A stretch of 40,096 nt of DNA from a virus: IMG/VR virus record IMGVR_UViG_3300036859_000445, positions 1-40,096 of that record; one strand, given 5' to 3'. Below the pieces are notes generated by a model, which saw only the letters and a program-made list of their open reading frames with translations, had not been told where the DNA came from and ran no database searches. A program made the translations under genes and the position numbers. Each line of letters opens with the position of its first letter. Within the stretch, counting starts at the first letter, position 1. This document shows positions 1 to 7,031 of this stretch, piece by piece.

Positions 1-285
1 CTGAGCCTGTCGTCCTTTTCGCTGTTGTTCCATAGAAGCGCCTGTAATGAACACATCATCTACGATAAGAAGTTGGCCTTCTGGGTCTCGATATGGCTTT
101 AAAACTTCAGCTAGCTTTAGACCGCCTTTTGGTACACCTTCTACCTTGTTGAAAGGCAGTGTATGGGTAGCTATTATGGCTGCTAAATTGTCCCAATCTA
201 AATCTGTTAGTGCGTCACATTCGATTTTGAACGGTAAAGTTAAACCTGAGTGGGATTTAAATTGGCCGTACTGGAAAAGGTTCAT
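1..285 (-). CDS. Phosphoribosyltransferase-like protein (3' end beyond window)
   Basis: The leftmost leftward gene is cut by the window edge; 95 N-terminal residues are visible. They contain VPKGGLKLAE followed by LLIVDDVFITGASM, the hydrophobic-DD-hydrophobic-TG pattern of the PRPP-binding loop of type I phosphoribosyltransferases (orotate PRTase or ComF-like). Members of this fold transfer phosphoribose from PRPP to a base, so a nucleotide-metabolism role is inferred; the substrate cannot be told. The ATG overlaps the stop of the upstream RuvC-like gene as ATGA, which fixes the start. Confidence 0.75.
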   Translation of the reverse strand, partial: MNLFQYGQFKSHSGLTLPFKIECDALTDLDWDNLAAIIATHTLPFNKVEGVPKGGLKLAEVLKPYRDPEGQLLIVDDVFITGASMEQQRKGRQAQ

Positions 286-731
286 ATTTTTAGTGCATGT
301 TCCAGAAGATGATACTTGGTAATTAGCTTGAACAGTGCTTGTCTTACTGAGTCCATGGCATGTATTTGTCCAGGACGCCATAGCTGTAGACCTTTTATAA
401 CAACATCTGTGATGAGTTTCTTGGCTGCTGACGGAGGAGTCAATTCGAAATCACATTCATATTTATAAGCAAAGTAGCGACTGAGTCCTATCGCTTCAAG
501 GGACCAAGGCGCTTGACTTTTCTTACCAGTTTCAACTGTAACTAAGAATGATTCTACAGCAAAGAGAGGCCTGTTGTCAAGTACCCATTTCTTTTCTGCT
601 TCTAACCATAAACCTAGCTGCAAAAAGTTTAATTCACTAGTCCAATAATATTCAATCTCATTATTACCAGAGACTTCTAGTTGGCATATTCCTGATTGAA
701 GACCTGGGTCAAGTCCTAGGATTGAGATCAC
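282..731 (-). CDS. RuvC-like Holliday-junction resolvase
   Basis: 149-residue protein with an RNase H-like/RuvC layout: ILGLDPG at residues 4-10 (Asp8), FAVESF around Glu60, and a late acidic motif HAMDSVRQAL around Asp127 that matches the HAxDA-type motif of RuvC. These acidic residues bind the metals that cut four-way junctions. The length suits phage RuvC relatives. It starts with GTG, overlapping the upstream stop as GTGA. Its place beside DNA polymerase fits resolution of replication and recombination intermediates before packaging. The RuvC fold is fairly sure; junction specificity is inferred. Confidence 0.75.
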   Translation of the reverse strand: MISILGLDPGLQSGICQLEVSGNNEIEYYWTSELNFLQLGLWLEAEKKWVLDNRPLFAVESFLVTVETGKKSQAPWSLEAIGLSRYFAYKYECDFELTPPSAAKKLITDVVIKGLQLWRPGQIHAMDSVRQALFKLITKYHLLEHALKI

Positions 732-1201
732 ATTAGTAAGTCATTCTCAGAATTTAGAGTGGAGTCATTAGCAACACCAAAATTATTATTGTAATCACAA
801 TTCCAAGCTGTGATAGAGTTTTCATGCTCATGTTCTGAAAGACAGACACATGGAATAGGATTGTCTTTTTCATCTACAAGAATTAGATTCATTTCGTCAT
901 CCGATTTTATCGGATGGCCTGGGACACATTCGTAACCACATCCTGCATAGCCCGCAATGTCAATCCAGTGGTCAGATTTCTTAGCATCCCAAGAAGCTCT
1001 AGATAGTTTTACACAAATCATTGCCATAGCAACTTCATGTGGTTCAAATGGATACCCAAAAAGCGTTGACCACATCGAAGCAATTCGTTTGAAATCTGAA
1101 GTGGGATCTCCATATTGTACATTACGTTCTTTGGTAGTTAGAGATATGGCTTCAGATAAAATCTGCTCACGAGCAGTTGTGGGTTTTTCAGAGGGAGTCA
1201 T
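728..1201 (-). CDS. DUF6378-like phage protein
   Basis: 157 residues from the chosen start. The core has NVQYGDPTSDFKRIASMW, then EVAMAMICVKLSRASW and a DHWIDIAGYAGCG segment, which I recognise as the helical DUF6378 family of phages; its function is not established, though the helical H/D-rich pattern recalls MazG-like housekeeping folds. The start at 1201 follows AGGAGG closely; an ATG at 1234 would add 11 residues but has no ribosome-binding site. The acidic, Asn-rich C-terminal tail is not recognised. It overlaps both neighbours, so it is in the replication operon. Confidence 0.65.
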   Translation of the reverse strand: MTPSEKPTTAREQILSEAISLTTKERNVQYGDPTSDFKRIASMWSTLFGYPFEPHEVAMAMICVKLSRASWDAKKSDHWIDIAGYAGCGYECVPGHPIKSDDEMNLILVDEKDNPIPCVCLSEHEHENSITAWNCDYNNNFGVANDSTLNSENDLLM

Positions 1202-1367
1202 CTTCCTCCTGGGAATGAATAAATTCCAAATCAATTAGGAGATCTAGGATAAATTCCTTAGCTTGTCTACGTCCCCTAGTTGAAAGTAAGTCAAAGGATT
1301 GAGCCCAAAGCACGGTTCCTTGTTTATCAAGGTATTGTTCGATGTGGTTTTCTAGTTCGAAATTCAT
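1188..1367 (-). CDS. Small hypothetical protein
   Basis: 59-residue, mostly helical and acidic protein of unknown function. The ATG at 1367 overlaps the polymerase stop as ATGA, which favours it over the in-frame ATG at 1385. Its 3' end overlaps the start of the DUF6378-like gene. Position between polymerase and that gene suggests translation coupled to the polymerase. No catalytic motif is visible. Confidence 0.6.
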   Translation of the reverse strand: MNFELENHIEQYLDKQGTVLWAQSFDLLSTRGRRQAKEFILDLLIDLEFIHSQEEDDSL

Positions 1368-3091
1368 TGATATTTGCCACCCCACCGCTCGTAAGGACCT
1401 TCCACTGAGACAGTAAGAGGGACTAGCCAGTCATCTTGAGTCATCACTTTTTCTACTTCTTTTAAAGCTCCGTTTTTAATTAATTCAAGTGGGAAGTCAA
1501 AACATTGTTCGTCATGATTTGGAAGAACCATATAAGGTCCAAATCCTGAGTGATCTAAATCAACAAGCGCTTGTTTGAACACATCACTGGCTGATCCTTG
1601 AAGAAGGCTATTTCCTAATGTATATATTTTAGCTGGTTCAGCGTAATGGATACGGCCTAGTCGGGACTTTACATATGCTCTTCCTGATTCTCGTAATCTT
1701 TGAGTTCCAGTTTTATCGATAGTTTTCTGAAATCCTTTTACTCCTGGGAATCTAGCATCATAGATGGTTAAAAATTCTTCTGCTTCATCAACAGGAATAC
1801 CAGCAGTCATTGCGAATTTTTCAAGACCTCCCGAGTAGGCCTTGCAAAAGTTGCTGTTCTTAGTTTTGTTATAGCGAGAATCTTCCTTAGTGATTGAATC
1901 ATCACCATAGATTAATTTCGCCATTTCTAAGTGAACATTTCCCGCTCGAATTGCTGAGAGCATTCCCTCATCTTTGGAAAAGTGAGCGAGAAGTCTCATT
2001 TCAATTGCGTTATAATCTGCACTAATCCAACCATTGTTTGGAGAGGCTACAAAAGCATTACGAACTACTGACCCACGAGGTAATGTTTGAGCAGCGGGAT
2101 TTTGCACGCTCATTCTTCCAGTTCTAGCTCCAAGCGTATTGATTGACGGATGGAGTACACCATTGTCATGGTCCCTAAGAAAATTCCTAAAATAAGTGTT
2201 TCCAATTTTGGTTTTCTTCCTGTGTTCAATCACCATTTTAGCTAAAGGATGATCTACCCTGGCTAGAGACTCTTCATCCATAGCTACTTTACCAGTAGCT
2301 GTTAACTTGCTGAGTTGACATCCTTCATCAATAAGTTTCCTAGCAACTTCCTGATTCTGAGAAGGACGTACTCCGTAGTTTTCCACGCACCATTTCTCAG
2401 CTTCTTCACAGAAGTGAGTGATTTTCTCATATATTGTTTCGCAGTATTGTACATCAATTGGAATGCCACGCATTTCCATATTGGAACATATACGTGAGAT
2501 TTGCATTTCTAAATCAAAAACTGGTCGATAATTTGATTCGATCTGAAGCCACAGTTGTTCTGCTAATGCGGAAGTAAGTAGAACATCAACTCCAGCGTAT
2601 CCCGTGTAAATGTTATAATCATAAGGAACTGTGTCCCAACCCCAACCTTGCTGTTTCATGGCACTGTTGAGTACGTTTTGAAGTCGCTTAGCTGTAGGAC
2701 TCAGAAATTGTGCACCAAGTGTCTTCAAAGCTTTTGATCTGGTGGGGTCAATGTTGTGAGCCATAATCATGGTGTCGAAACTACGGTGCCATGGAGGAAT
2801 AATTCCTGCTTGAGTTTGGATGAATCGATAATCGAAACCTATATTATGGCCGACAATACGTCCTTCGTAGGTATTCAGAACTTCTTCACATACACCCATC
2901 CATCTGTCTGCACGAAATACGAAAGCAGCGTTCGGATCTCCGAATTGAAACAAACGAATAGGTTGTTTCCAACTTTCTAACCCGCCTGTTTCCAAATCAA
3001 AGGCTAACCAAGTGTGTTCTTCACTAAGCCAACGTTTAAACTCCATAACTTCATCGATAGATTCAACGTAAGTTATTACTGCTTCATCCAT
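1364..3091 (-). CDS. Family A DNA polymerase with 3'-5' exonuclease domain
   Basis: 575 residues. The N-terminal proofreading domain shows FDLETGG (Asp32, Glu34), NIGFDYRF (Asp87) and YAGVDVLL (Tyr165-x3-Asp169), the three exonuclease motifs. The polymerase domain has motif A SADYNAIEMRLLAHFS (Asp359), motif B RYNKTKNSNFCKAYSGG (residues 406-422) and motif C PNHDEQC (residues 526-528). There is no 5'-nuclease domain, as in T7-like phage enzymes of similar length. Motif B departs from the usual RRxxK..NFG..YG by having Tyr407, Cys416 and Ser420. It is the likely replicative polymerase; primase-polymerase and SF3 helicase are encoded in the divergent operon. Confidence 0.95.
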   Translation of the reverse strand: MDEAVITYVESIDEVMEFKRWLSEEHTWLAFDLETGGLESWKQPIRLFQFGDPNAAFVFRADRWMGVCEEVLNTYEGRIVGHNIGFDYRFIQTQAGIIPPWHRSFDTMIMAHNIDPTRSKALKTLGAQFLSPTAKRLQNVLNSAMKQQGWGWDTVPYDYNIYTGYAGVDVLLTSALAEQLWLQIESNYRPVFDLEMQISRICSNMEMRGIPIDVQYCETIYEKITHFCEEAEKWCVENYGVRPSQNQEVARKLIDEGCQLSKLTATGKVAMDEESLARVDHPLAKMVIEHRKKTKIGNTYFRNFLRDHDNGVLHPSINTLGARTGRMSVQNPAAQTLPRGSVVRNAFVASPNNGWISADYNAIEMRLLAHFSKDEGMLSAIRAGNVHLEMAKLIYGDDSITKEDSRYNKTKNSNFCKAYSGGLEKFAMTAGIPVDEAEEFLTIYDARFPGVKGFQKTIDKTGTQRLRESGRAYVKSRLGRIHYAEPAKIYTLGNSLLQGSASDVFKQALVDLDHSGFGPYMVLPNHDEQCFDFPLELIKNGALKEVEKVMTQDDWLVPLTVSVEGPYERWGGKYQ

Positions 3092-3103
3092 TAATTACTC
3101 TAC

Positions 3104-3430
3104 TCATGAACAATCCTCCAAACCCGTCAACATAGTCGCAAGCAATTTCTTTGCTAGTCGACTAGCACTATTCCCTACCACAGCGTTCACAATATCGAGA
3201 GGATCATCTGACATAATCATCCAATGTCTATCAGATTCTCCAGGGACTATAGAGCGCCCTATCCCCTGCAGAACATATTCCCCCTGAGATGTTAGGTAGG
3301 CGTTGAATTCGGACCAACGCTGCTTACTAGGAAGTTCAGCACTCACATGTGCTATCTGTTCCCCAAAAAATTTAAGAGTTTTTCCTGAGTTATTAGTTAT
3401 AATTTCGAAGTCTTGTTCAGGATTTGGCAT
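3104..3430 (-). CDS. Hypothetical protein upstream of DNA polymerase
   Basis: 108-residue protein with no recognised family. The C-terminal half has a helical DIVNAVVGNSASRLAKKLLA segment; the middle has QGIGRSIVPGESDRHWM. A GTG three codons upstream (3439) is an alternative start. Neither start has a good ribosome-binding site, and both lie inside the upstream gene, so coupling is likely. It ends 12 nt before the polymerase start, so co-expression with replication functions is inferred. Confidence 0.55.
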   Translation of the reverse strand: MPNPEQDFEIITNNSGKTLKFFGEQIAHVSAELPSKQRWSEFNAYLTSQGEYVLQGIGRSIVPGESDRHWMIMSDDPLDIVNAVVGNSASRLAKKLLATMLTGLEDCS

Positions 3431-3623
3431 TGATAGCACTCACAGATAATGGTTTAGGGCGATGGAGGTTTTTTGTGCCTAAATCACAGTATGTCATAGC
3501 GTCAGAATCTTCCCATTCGTACCCCTCGGGGCGACGCCAAATCTGGGTTTGACAATGAAGACAAAATCTAGGAATAATATGTCCATCTAATTTAGACATA
3601 AAATCAGCATTATTCGTCAACAT
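3417..3623 (-). CDS. Small CxxC zinc-ribbon-like protein
   Basis: About 68 residues. It contains CLHC followed some 25 residues later by YCDLG, suggesting a partial zinc knuckle. The ATG at 3623 is preceded by GGTGAT and overlaps the upstream gene; a later in-frame ATG near 3602 is possible. Function unknown. It belongs to the long series of small Cys-containing proteins in this operon. Confidence 0.5.
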   Translation of the reverse strand: MLTNNADFMSKLDGHIIPRFCLHCQTQIWRRPEGYEWEDSDAMTYCDLGTKNLHRPKPLSVSAINAKS

Positions 3624-3855
3624 CTTCATCACCTTGGATAGCGTGGGTATGTGCAACAAAACTAAATTTCCTACTGAAGGTTTCTAATTCTAGAATTCCT
3701 AGAGCTTCGAAAGGATTCATATCTTCTGTCATCATTGGAACCCATGTGTAATTACCGCTGTCAACCTCTAAAACTTTAACTAAAATGACGCATCCTACAG
3801 GGTGGATGTCATCTGGTAGATCGGGTAACTCTAAGCCATAAATATTCTGAGGCAA
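3610..3855 (-). CDS. Hypothetical protein (TTG start)
   Basis: 81 residues from a TTG at 3855, preceded by AGGAAAAGG at good spacing. The longer open frame reaches a TTG at 3897, but that would start inside the terminator hairpin at 3884-3910, so the shorter form is preferred. The protein has a beta-rich VGCVILVKVLEVDSG core and an acidic C-terminus. No family recognised. It is the first gene after a likely terminator and may be read by read-through. Confidence 0.5.
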   Translation of the reverse strand: MPQNIYGLELPDLPDDIHPVGCVILVKVLEVDSGNYTWVPMMTEDMNPFEALGILELETFSRKFSFVAHTHAIQGDEDVDE

Positions 3856-3883
3856 AGTTTTTCCTTTTCCTAGGGACAACGAA

Positions 3884-3910
3884 GCGGGCTCCCCCAAATG
3901 AGGAGCCCGC
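3884..3910 (-). terminator. GC-rich hairpin after the 253-aa gene
   Basis: A perfect 9-bp inverted repeat, GCGGGCTCC / GGAGCCCGC, with a 9-nt loop begins 11 nt past the stop of the leftward 253-residue gene. The position suits a transcription terminator, but there is only a weak T-rich tail (TTCGTTGT), so partial termination or mRNA 3'-end protection is equally possible. Confidence 0.6.
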
Positions 3911-3921
3911 TGTCATTGATA

Positions 3922-4683
3922 TCAGAACTCGGGGGCTATGGAGGAATCTATTTCAGCAGCAGCAGCTTCGTTCGGAGTTGAACGGATGTACGTCCCACGA
4001 GCCACTTTTGCCAATTCGCCCTTACCCTCAAGAGCAGCAAGCGCACGGCTAGCAACAGCGTTGTCAAGGCCAAGAGCATACGCTACGGCACCAACTGCGT
4101 GACCGATACCAGCGTGCTTGTCAAAGTAAGCAAGAATCTCGGAACCGTTGATTCCACTGCTCCCACGAGGACCACGCTTCGAAGAGGCAAAAAGTGAAGC
4201 TTGGTCTTCTGAGGGAAGTGCAGTCATTGCGACAATGCGGACCTTCTCGGGAGCGAAACTACGGAAAGAGGCGATGTTTCCCTTCCCACCGAACACCTGA
4301 ACAGAACCATCCTCATTGGTACTGGAATATGACCACTGACCAGCTTCGCCAACGATTAGGACAGGAGCGCCTCGCTCAACAGATGAGAACTCAGGAGTAT
4401 CAAACTCACCAAGACCGTAGAGATAATCAAGATAAGCAACAGTATCTTCGGAAAGTCCACGACTGCCTACTGTCTCAACAGTTTTTGTCGAACCGTCTTT
4501 ACTTTCAATGGTCGAAATTAGGGTACCGCTTGTGTTGGGGACGGCTTCCTCAAGCTTTGTGAGACCTGAAGCTGAAATCTTGTGACCAGCACGTAGGACT
4601 AGAGAAACAACTTCAGCCCGGCTAAGTGCGAGGGAATGACGAGTTGTTCCATATACGTTTAGTGGCTTATTACTCTTAGGCAT
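3922..4683 (-). CDS. Putative DNA-binding protein with C-terminal winged helix
   Basis: 253 residues. The C-terminal part, GSEILAYFDKHAGIGHAVGAVAYALGLDNAVASRALAALEGKGELAKV.RGTYIR, has the helix-turn-helix plus wing layout of a winged-helix domain. The N-terminal region (LSRAEVVSLVLRAGHKISASGLTKLEEAVPN) is helical and a beta-rich middle follows; neither is recognised. Codon use is more GC-rich and regular than in its neighbours, which suggests high expression. A terminator-like hairpin follows it directly. It could be an abundant early regulator or nucleoid-type protein; this is inference. Confidence 0.55.
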   Translation of the reverse strand: MPKSNKPLNVYGTTRHSLALSRAEVVSLVLRAGHKISASGLTKLEEAVPNTSGTLISTIESKDGSTKTVETVGSRGLSEDTVAYLDYLYGLGEFDTPEFSSVERGAPVLIVGEAGQWSYSSTNEDGSVQVFGGKGNIASFRSFAPEKVRIVAMTALPSEDQASLFASSKRGPRGSSGINGSEILAYFDKHAGIGHAVGAVAYALGLDNAVASRALAALEGKGELAKVARGTYIRSTPNEAAAAEIDSSIAPEF

Positions 4684-4745
4684 TTTGTCCGATTTCTCTT
4701 TCTGGGTTTCGAAGGAGGACTATCCTCCTGCTCTACTTCCATCAT
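4659..4745 (-). CDS. Possible 28-residue basic peptide
   Basis: A 28-codon frame whose ATG overlaps the upstream stop as ATGA and whose end overlaps the start of the 253-residue gene by 25 nt. The peptide begins acidic (MMEVEQED) and becomes strongly basic (KPRKRNRTK). Only the overlap geometry supports it; it may simply couple translation of the next gene. Confidence 0.25.
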   Translation of the reverse strand: MMEVEQEDSPPSKPRKRNRTKCLRVISH

Positions 4746-5008
4746 ATCATAATTTCTCTTGCGAGTCTTGCTACTCGACAGCATTTTTCGTTGCAGTCCT
4801 CGGGGTGGTCCTTCGTAGCTTCTATCAGAGCAGCGTATAGGGCGCTGTAGCGTCTCCACAAGCTGCCTCGGAAGCTACACCAGCAGCACACCCCAAGAGG
4901 CTTAGGGACTCTTGTACCGCCTTCCACGAAGGAATGGTCACATACTTTGCATTTAATCCATTCTAATGCTTCATTTTCCTCTTGTGCTAAGGCAACCTTG
5001 GTGCTCAT
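4742..5008 (-). CDS. Cys-rich zinc-finger-like protein
   Basis: 88 residues with CKVC at 20-23, CCWC around 41-44 and a later C-x4-CC cluster, consistent with one or two zinc knuckles. The ATG follows GAAAGGAAAA, a good ribosome-binding site. It is the first clear gene after the 278-nt leader at 5009-5286, so its translation may respond to that leader. Function unknown; nucleic-acid binding is a guess from the fold type. Confidence 0.65.
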   Translation of the reverse strand: MSTKVALAQEENEALEWIKCKVCDHSFVEGGTRVPKPLGVCCWCSFRGSLWRRYSALYAALIEATKDHPEDCNEKCCRVARLAREIMI

Positions 5009-5286
5009 TTTTCCTTTCTAAATCTAAATTTATTACCCTACAGGAAGCTGATACTGCGCTTTCGGGCTCTGCAAACTCCCTAGCTCCTTGAAGTTCAGAG
5101 TTACCGTCAGTTCTTCCTGTAGGAATCTCGTTGGGGTGCTGCTCACATTCCGCCCATCAGTAGATGTTAGCGCACACCCAACGCCAGGCCAGTTGTCCTT
5201 TAGAGCCCACCCGAATAAACTCCTTTGATAGCTTTCGCTACAGGACAACGCCAACGCTTAAAGGAGAATAGCGTTGTTCCTGGAAT
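5009..5286 (-). promoter_or_regulatory. Structured 278-nt leader without a confident gene
   Basis: This is one of the few large gaps in the leftward operon. On the minus strand, a hairpin AACGCT/AGCGTT (5251-5273) carries CTCCTTT in its loop; the complementary AAAGGAG lies about 40 nt downstream (5220-5226) and resembles a ribosome-binding site. That site sits 9 nt before a GTG opening a 17-codon Trp-containing frame (5157-5210). An 11-nt inverted repeat, CCTACAGGAAG / CTTCCTGTAGG, spans about 5037-5124. A 37-codon GTG frame (5033-5146) is possible but unconvincing. The arrangement suggests a regulatory leader; no known riboswitch was recognised. Confidence 0.35.
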
Positions 5287-5472
5287 TCAAACATCAATAA
5301 TGTTTACTTCAGAACATAACAATGTAACAGTCACATTGGCTGGTCCAGGTCCCGCTGCGATAATTATAGAAGATTTACTGGGGATTTCCAGTCTTTTACC
5401 ATCGATTTGAATGGCTACAAACCTTACGTAATCAATTTTATTATCACGAAGCAATGTTATTTTCGGGTTCAT
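5287..5472 (-). CDS. Small beta-rich phage protein
   Basis: 61 residues from the ATG at 5472, preceded by GGGAAAG; an in-frame ATG at 5499 lies within the upstream gene and lacks a ribosome-binding site. The VRFVAIQIDGKRLEIP....GPGPANVTVTLL pattern resembles small all-beta proteins common in actinophages, whose function is unknown. It closes a run of zinc-ribbon genes before the 278-nt leader. Confidence 0.6.
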   Translation of the reverse strand: MNPKITLLRDNKIDYVRFVAIQIDGKRLEIPSKSSIIIAAGPGPANVTVTLLCSEVNIIDV

Positions 5473-5473
5473 T

Positions 5474-5647
5474 TTAAACTTTCCCATTCGTTTTGACATC
5501 TTCTATAGCACAACGCACCATAGTTGATGTGAAACATTTATGACACCAGTAAATTATTGCGTATTCAAATACCATTTCGATTGTAAGATTCGGGTTCTCA
5601 CAAAACCTACACTTCGGGCGTGTCCGAAATCCTGGACGAGGTGGCAT
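5474..5647 (-). CDS. 57-aa zinc-ribbon protein
   Basis: A short gene with CRFC at residues 13-16 and CHKC at 35-38 framing an aromatic beta segment (MVFEYAIIYW): the classic two-knuckle zinc ribbon. The start follows GGTGAGAA and overlaps the end of the upstream gene by 41 nt; the stop lies 2 nt before the next ATG. Such ribbons bind nucleic acid or protein partners; the role here is unknown. Confidence 0.65.
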   Translation of the reverse strand: MPPRPGFRTRPKCRFCENPNLTIEMVFEYAIIYWCHKCFTSTMVRCAIEDVKTNGKV

Positions 5648-5867
5648 TTCTCACCACCATACTTCTCATCCAACCTTTATTTTGACAAGAATAGCAAGTT
5701 ACTTCTTGGCCTTCTGGATCAATGAGTAAGCCGTTCCTAAGGGGTTGACGAATGCAGACGCTCTTAATTGTCTCTCCGTCTATGTATGCGACATGTTGAT
5801 AACGTTTTCCATAGCCATGGCGGGAACTTCTATTGGCTCTGAAAAGGCCAAGTCTCGGGAGTATCAT
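5607..5867 (-). CDS. Small CxxC protein
   Basis: 86 residues. The ATG follows GAGAGGAG at ideal spacing. A basic N-terminus precedes GKRYQHVAYIDGETIKSVCIRQPLRNG and CYSCQNKGWM; the three cysteines could form a partial zinc site. No family recognised. It overlaps both neighbouring genes. Confidence 0.6.
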   Translation of the reverse strand: MILPRLGLFRANRSSRHGYGKRYQHVAYIDGETIKSVCIRQPLRNGLLIDPEGQEVTCYSCQNKGWMRSMVVRNATSSRISDTPEV

Positions 5868-6012
5868 TTTTTTCTCCTCTCAAATCTACAAAACAATCAC
5901 AGTTTTCTACGGTGCAGAAAGCCCAGAACCCAATGGAATCTTCTGTTCGAAAATGAGCTTGCCAGCCATGTTTACAGGCGACGCAACGTATCTTTGGCTT
6001 TGGATAATTCAT
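5830..6012 (-). CDS. 60-aa Cys-rich zinc-binding-like protein
   Basis: Residues include CVACKHGWQAH near the start and CTVENCDCF later, giving CxxC plus a C-x4-C-x-C cluster around a His, a plausible small zinc fold. The gene overlaps the 3' end of the upstream gene and the start of the next. Function unknown; it is one of several stacked zinc-knuckle microproteins. Confidence 0.6.
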   Translation of the reverse strand: MNYPKPKIRCVACKHGWQAHFRTEDSIGFWAFCTVENCDCFVDLRGEKNDTPETWPFQSQ

Positions 6013-6145
6013 CTAAACAGAAATCTGATGGAATCCACCGGTATCCTAATCTTAGTTGGTTAATTGGTATTAGATCTAAAGCTCGCTTTATCTGCTCAAT
6101 TGCTTCTTCGAATTGAATAATTTGCATTTCATGCTCAGATTGCAT
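5972..6145 (-). CDS. 57-aa helical hypothetical protein
   Basis: A short helical protein (IIQFEEAIEQIKRALDLIP) with a WIPSDFCLDELSKAKDTLRR tail and no recognised family. The ATG directly follows the tRNA-like hairpin at 6146-6195, so the only nearby ribosome-binding site is a weak GGGGG that lies in the hairpin's 3' strand. Confidence 0.5.
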   Translation of the reverse strand: MQSEHEMQIIQFEEAIEQIKRALDLIPINQLRLGYRWIPSDFCLDELSKAKDTLRRL

Positions 6146-6195
6146 AGCCCCCGGTTAACGAATCGAACGTCTATAAGTGCCAACTAGCCGGGGTT
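6146..6195 (-). other. tRNA-like hairpin remnant
   Basis: On the minus strand the gap between the LAxTG gene and the next start reads like a shrunken tRNA. CCCCGG and CCGGGG can pair as an acceptor stem; TAGTTGGCA resembles a D-loop; and GACGTTCGATTCGTT matches a T-arm with the invariant TTCGATT loop, with four of five stem pairs. There is no anticodon arm and the total is about 50 nt, so it is not a functional tRNA. It could be a degenerate tRNA, an attachment-site relic or a terminator. Confidence 0.35.
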
Positions 6196-6201
6196 CTTTA
6201 A

Positions 6202-6768
6202 CTAGACCTTAGTCTTCTTTGACCAAAGTGGAGTTGCAGAAATCTTACTTAACATCCAAGTTCCAATCCCAAAAAGAATGAGACCGAACCCAGCGCCAAT
6301 TAAAATATCCGATGCTGTGCCTGTCTTAGCTAGAGATCCAGGCGTGACAGCCAGAGTAGGGGTAGGCGTTTCTGAGGTCTTAGGAGCCGCTACGGTCGTA
6401 CCAGAAATCGTTACAGTAGGAGACTGAGTGGTCGAAGTAACAACTGGCTGTGTAATTGTGGTATTTCCTACAGTTGTCGTGGTTACAGGTTGAGTCGTTG
6501 TGGTCACAGGCAAAGTTGTGGTCGTGATGGGGGGTTGTGTCGTAGTCGTGGTAGCGCAGTGGTCTTCGTTAATCCCACCATGCTTCCCATGTTTCACACA
6601 GTCCTTACCGTGAGTTGGTTGAGGATCTGGCTTACAAGCTTTGCCGGTATGCCCATGATCACATCCGTCAATCTCTTCTTGGTGAGGATTATTCTTTGCT
6701 GCGAGAGCAGGAGCAGCCATCAATGTAACTCCTGCAACCATAAATAGTGCTGCAACAATCTTACGCAT
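6202..6768 (-). CDS. Secreted Thr-rich surface protein with LAxTG sortase signal
   Basis: 188 residues. A Sec signal peptide (MRKIVAALF..PALAA) is followed by a short Cys/His-rich region (residues 35-72), a Thr/Pro mucin-like stalk (residues 73-140), LAKTG at 146-150, a membrane segment (about 154-174) and a basic KK tail. This order is that of Gram-positive cell-wall-anchored proteins; LAxTG is the class E sortase signal of high-GC Gram-positives. The product is therefore expected on the host cell surface, perhaps blocking superinfection or altering adhesion. It overlaps the upstream two-TM gene. Confidence 0.75.
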   Translation of the reverse strand: MRKIVAALFMVAGVTLMAAPALAAKNNPHQEEIDGCDHGHTGKACKPDPQPTHGKDCVKHGKHGGINEDHCATTTTTQPPITTTTLPVTTTTQPVTTTTVGNTTITQPVVTSTTQSPTVTISGTTVAAPKTSETPTPTLAVTPGSLAKTGTASDILIGAGFGLILFGIGTWMLSKISATPLWSKKTKV

Positions 6769-7027
6769 TTTTACCTTTAACGCCTTTCACAATTTTCTTG
6801 ATTGATTTCTGCCCAGGTAGTGGGCACTCTTCGTATAGGTGAAGAATTAGTATAACAGTTGCCACAATGCAAATCTTTTTCTTTCTTGGAACCAAAATCC
6901 ATCTCGCAAAAGCCTTCGACATGGTTTCTTCATCTTGATAGATGAGGACTAGGTCAGTAATAATAATTGCCCCAGCTAATGTTATCCACGCTTTTTCTGC
7001 TTTAGTAGGGCTACTACGTCCCGTCAT
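6761..7027 (-). CDS. Two-TM membrane protein, DUF7427-like
   Basis: 88 residues with KAWITLAGAIIITDLVLI and KKICIVATVILILHLY as two likely membrane helices separated by about 25 residues that include ETMSKAFARWI. This pattern matches a small actinophage membrane family (DUF7427-like, from memory). The C-terminus is strongly basic. It overlaps the LAxTG surface protein gene, so a joint envelope role is plausible but unproven. Confidence 0.6.
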   Translation of the reverse strand: MTGRSSPTKAEKAWITLAGAIIITDLVLIYQDEETMSKAFARWILVPRKKKICIVATVILILHLYEECPLPGQKSIKKIVKGVKGKNA

Positions 7028-7031
7028 CAGT

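Noticed and set aside
5033-5254. 73-codon minus-strand frame starting with TTG
   Set aside because: No ribosome-binding site at its start and it spans the leader hairpins; only the last 37 codons from a GTG are even plausible.
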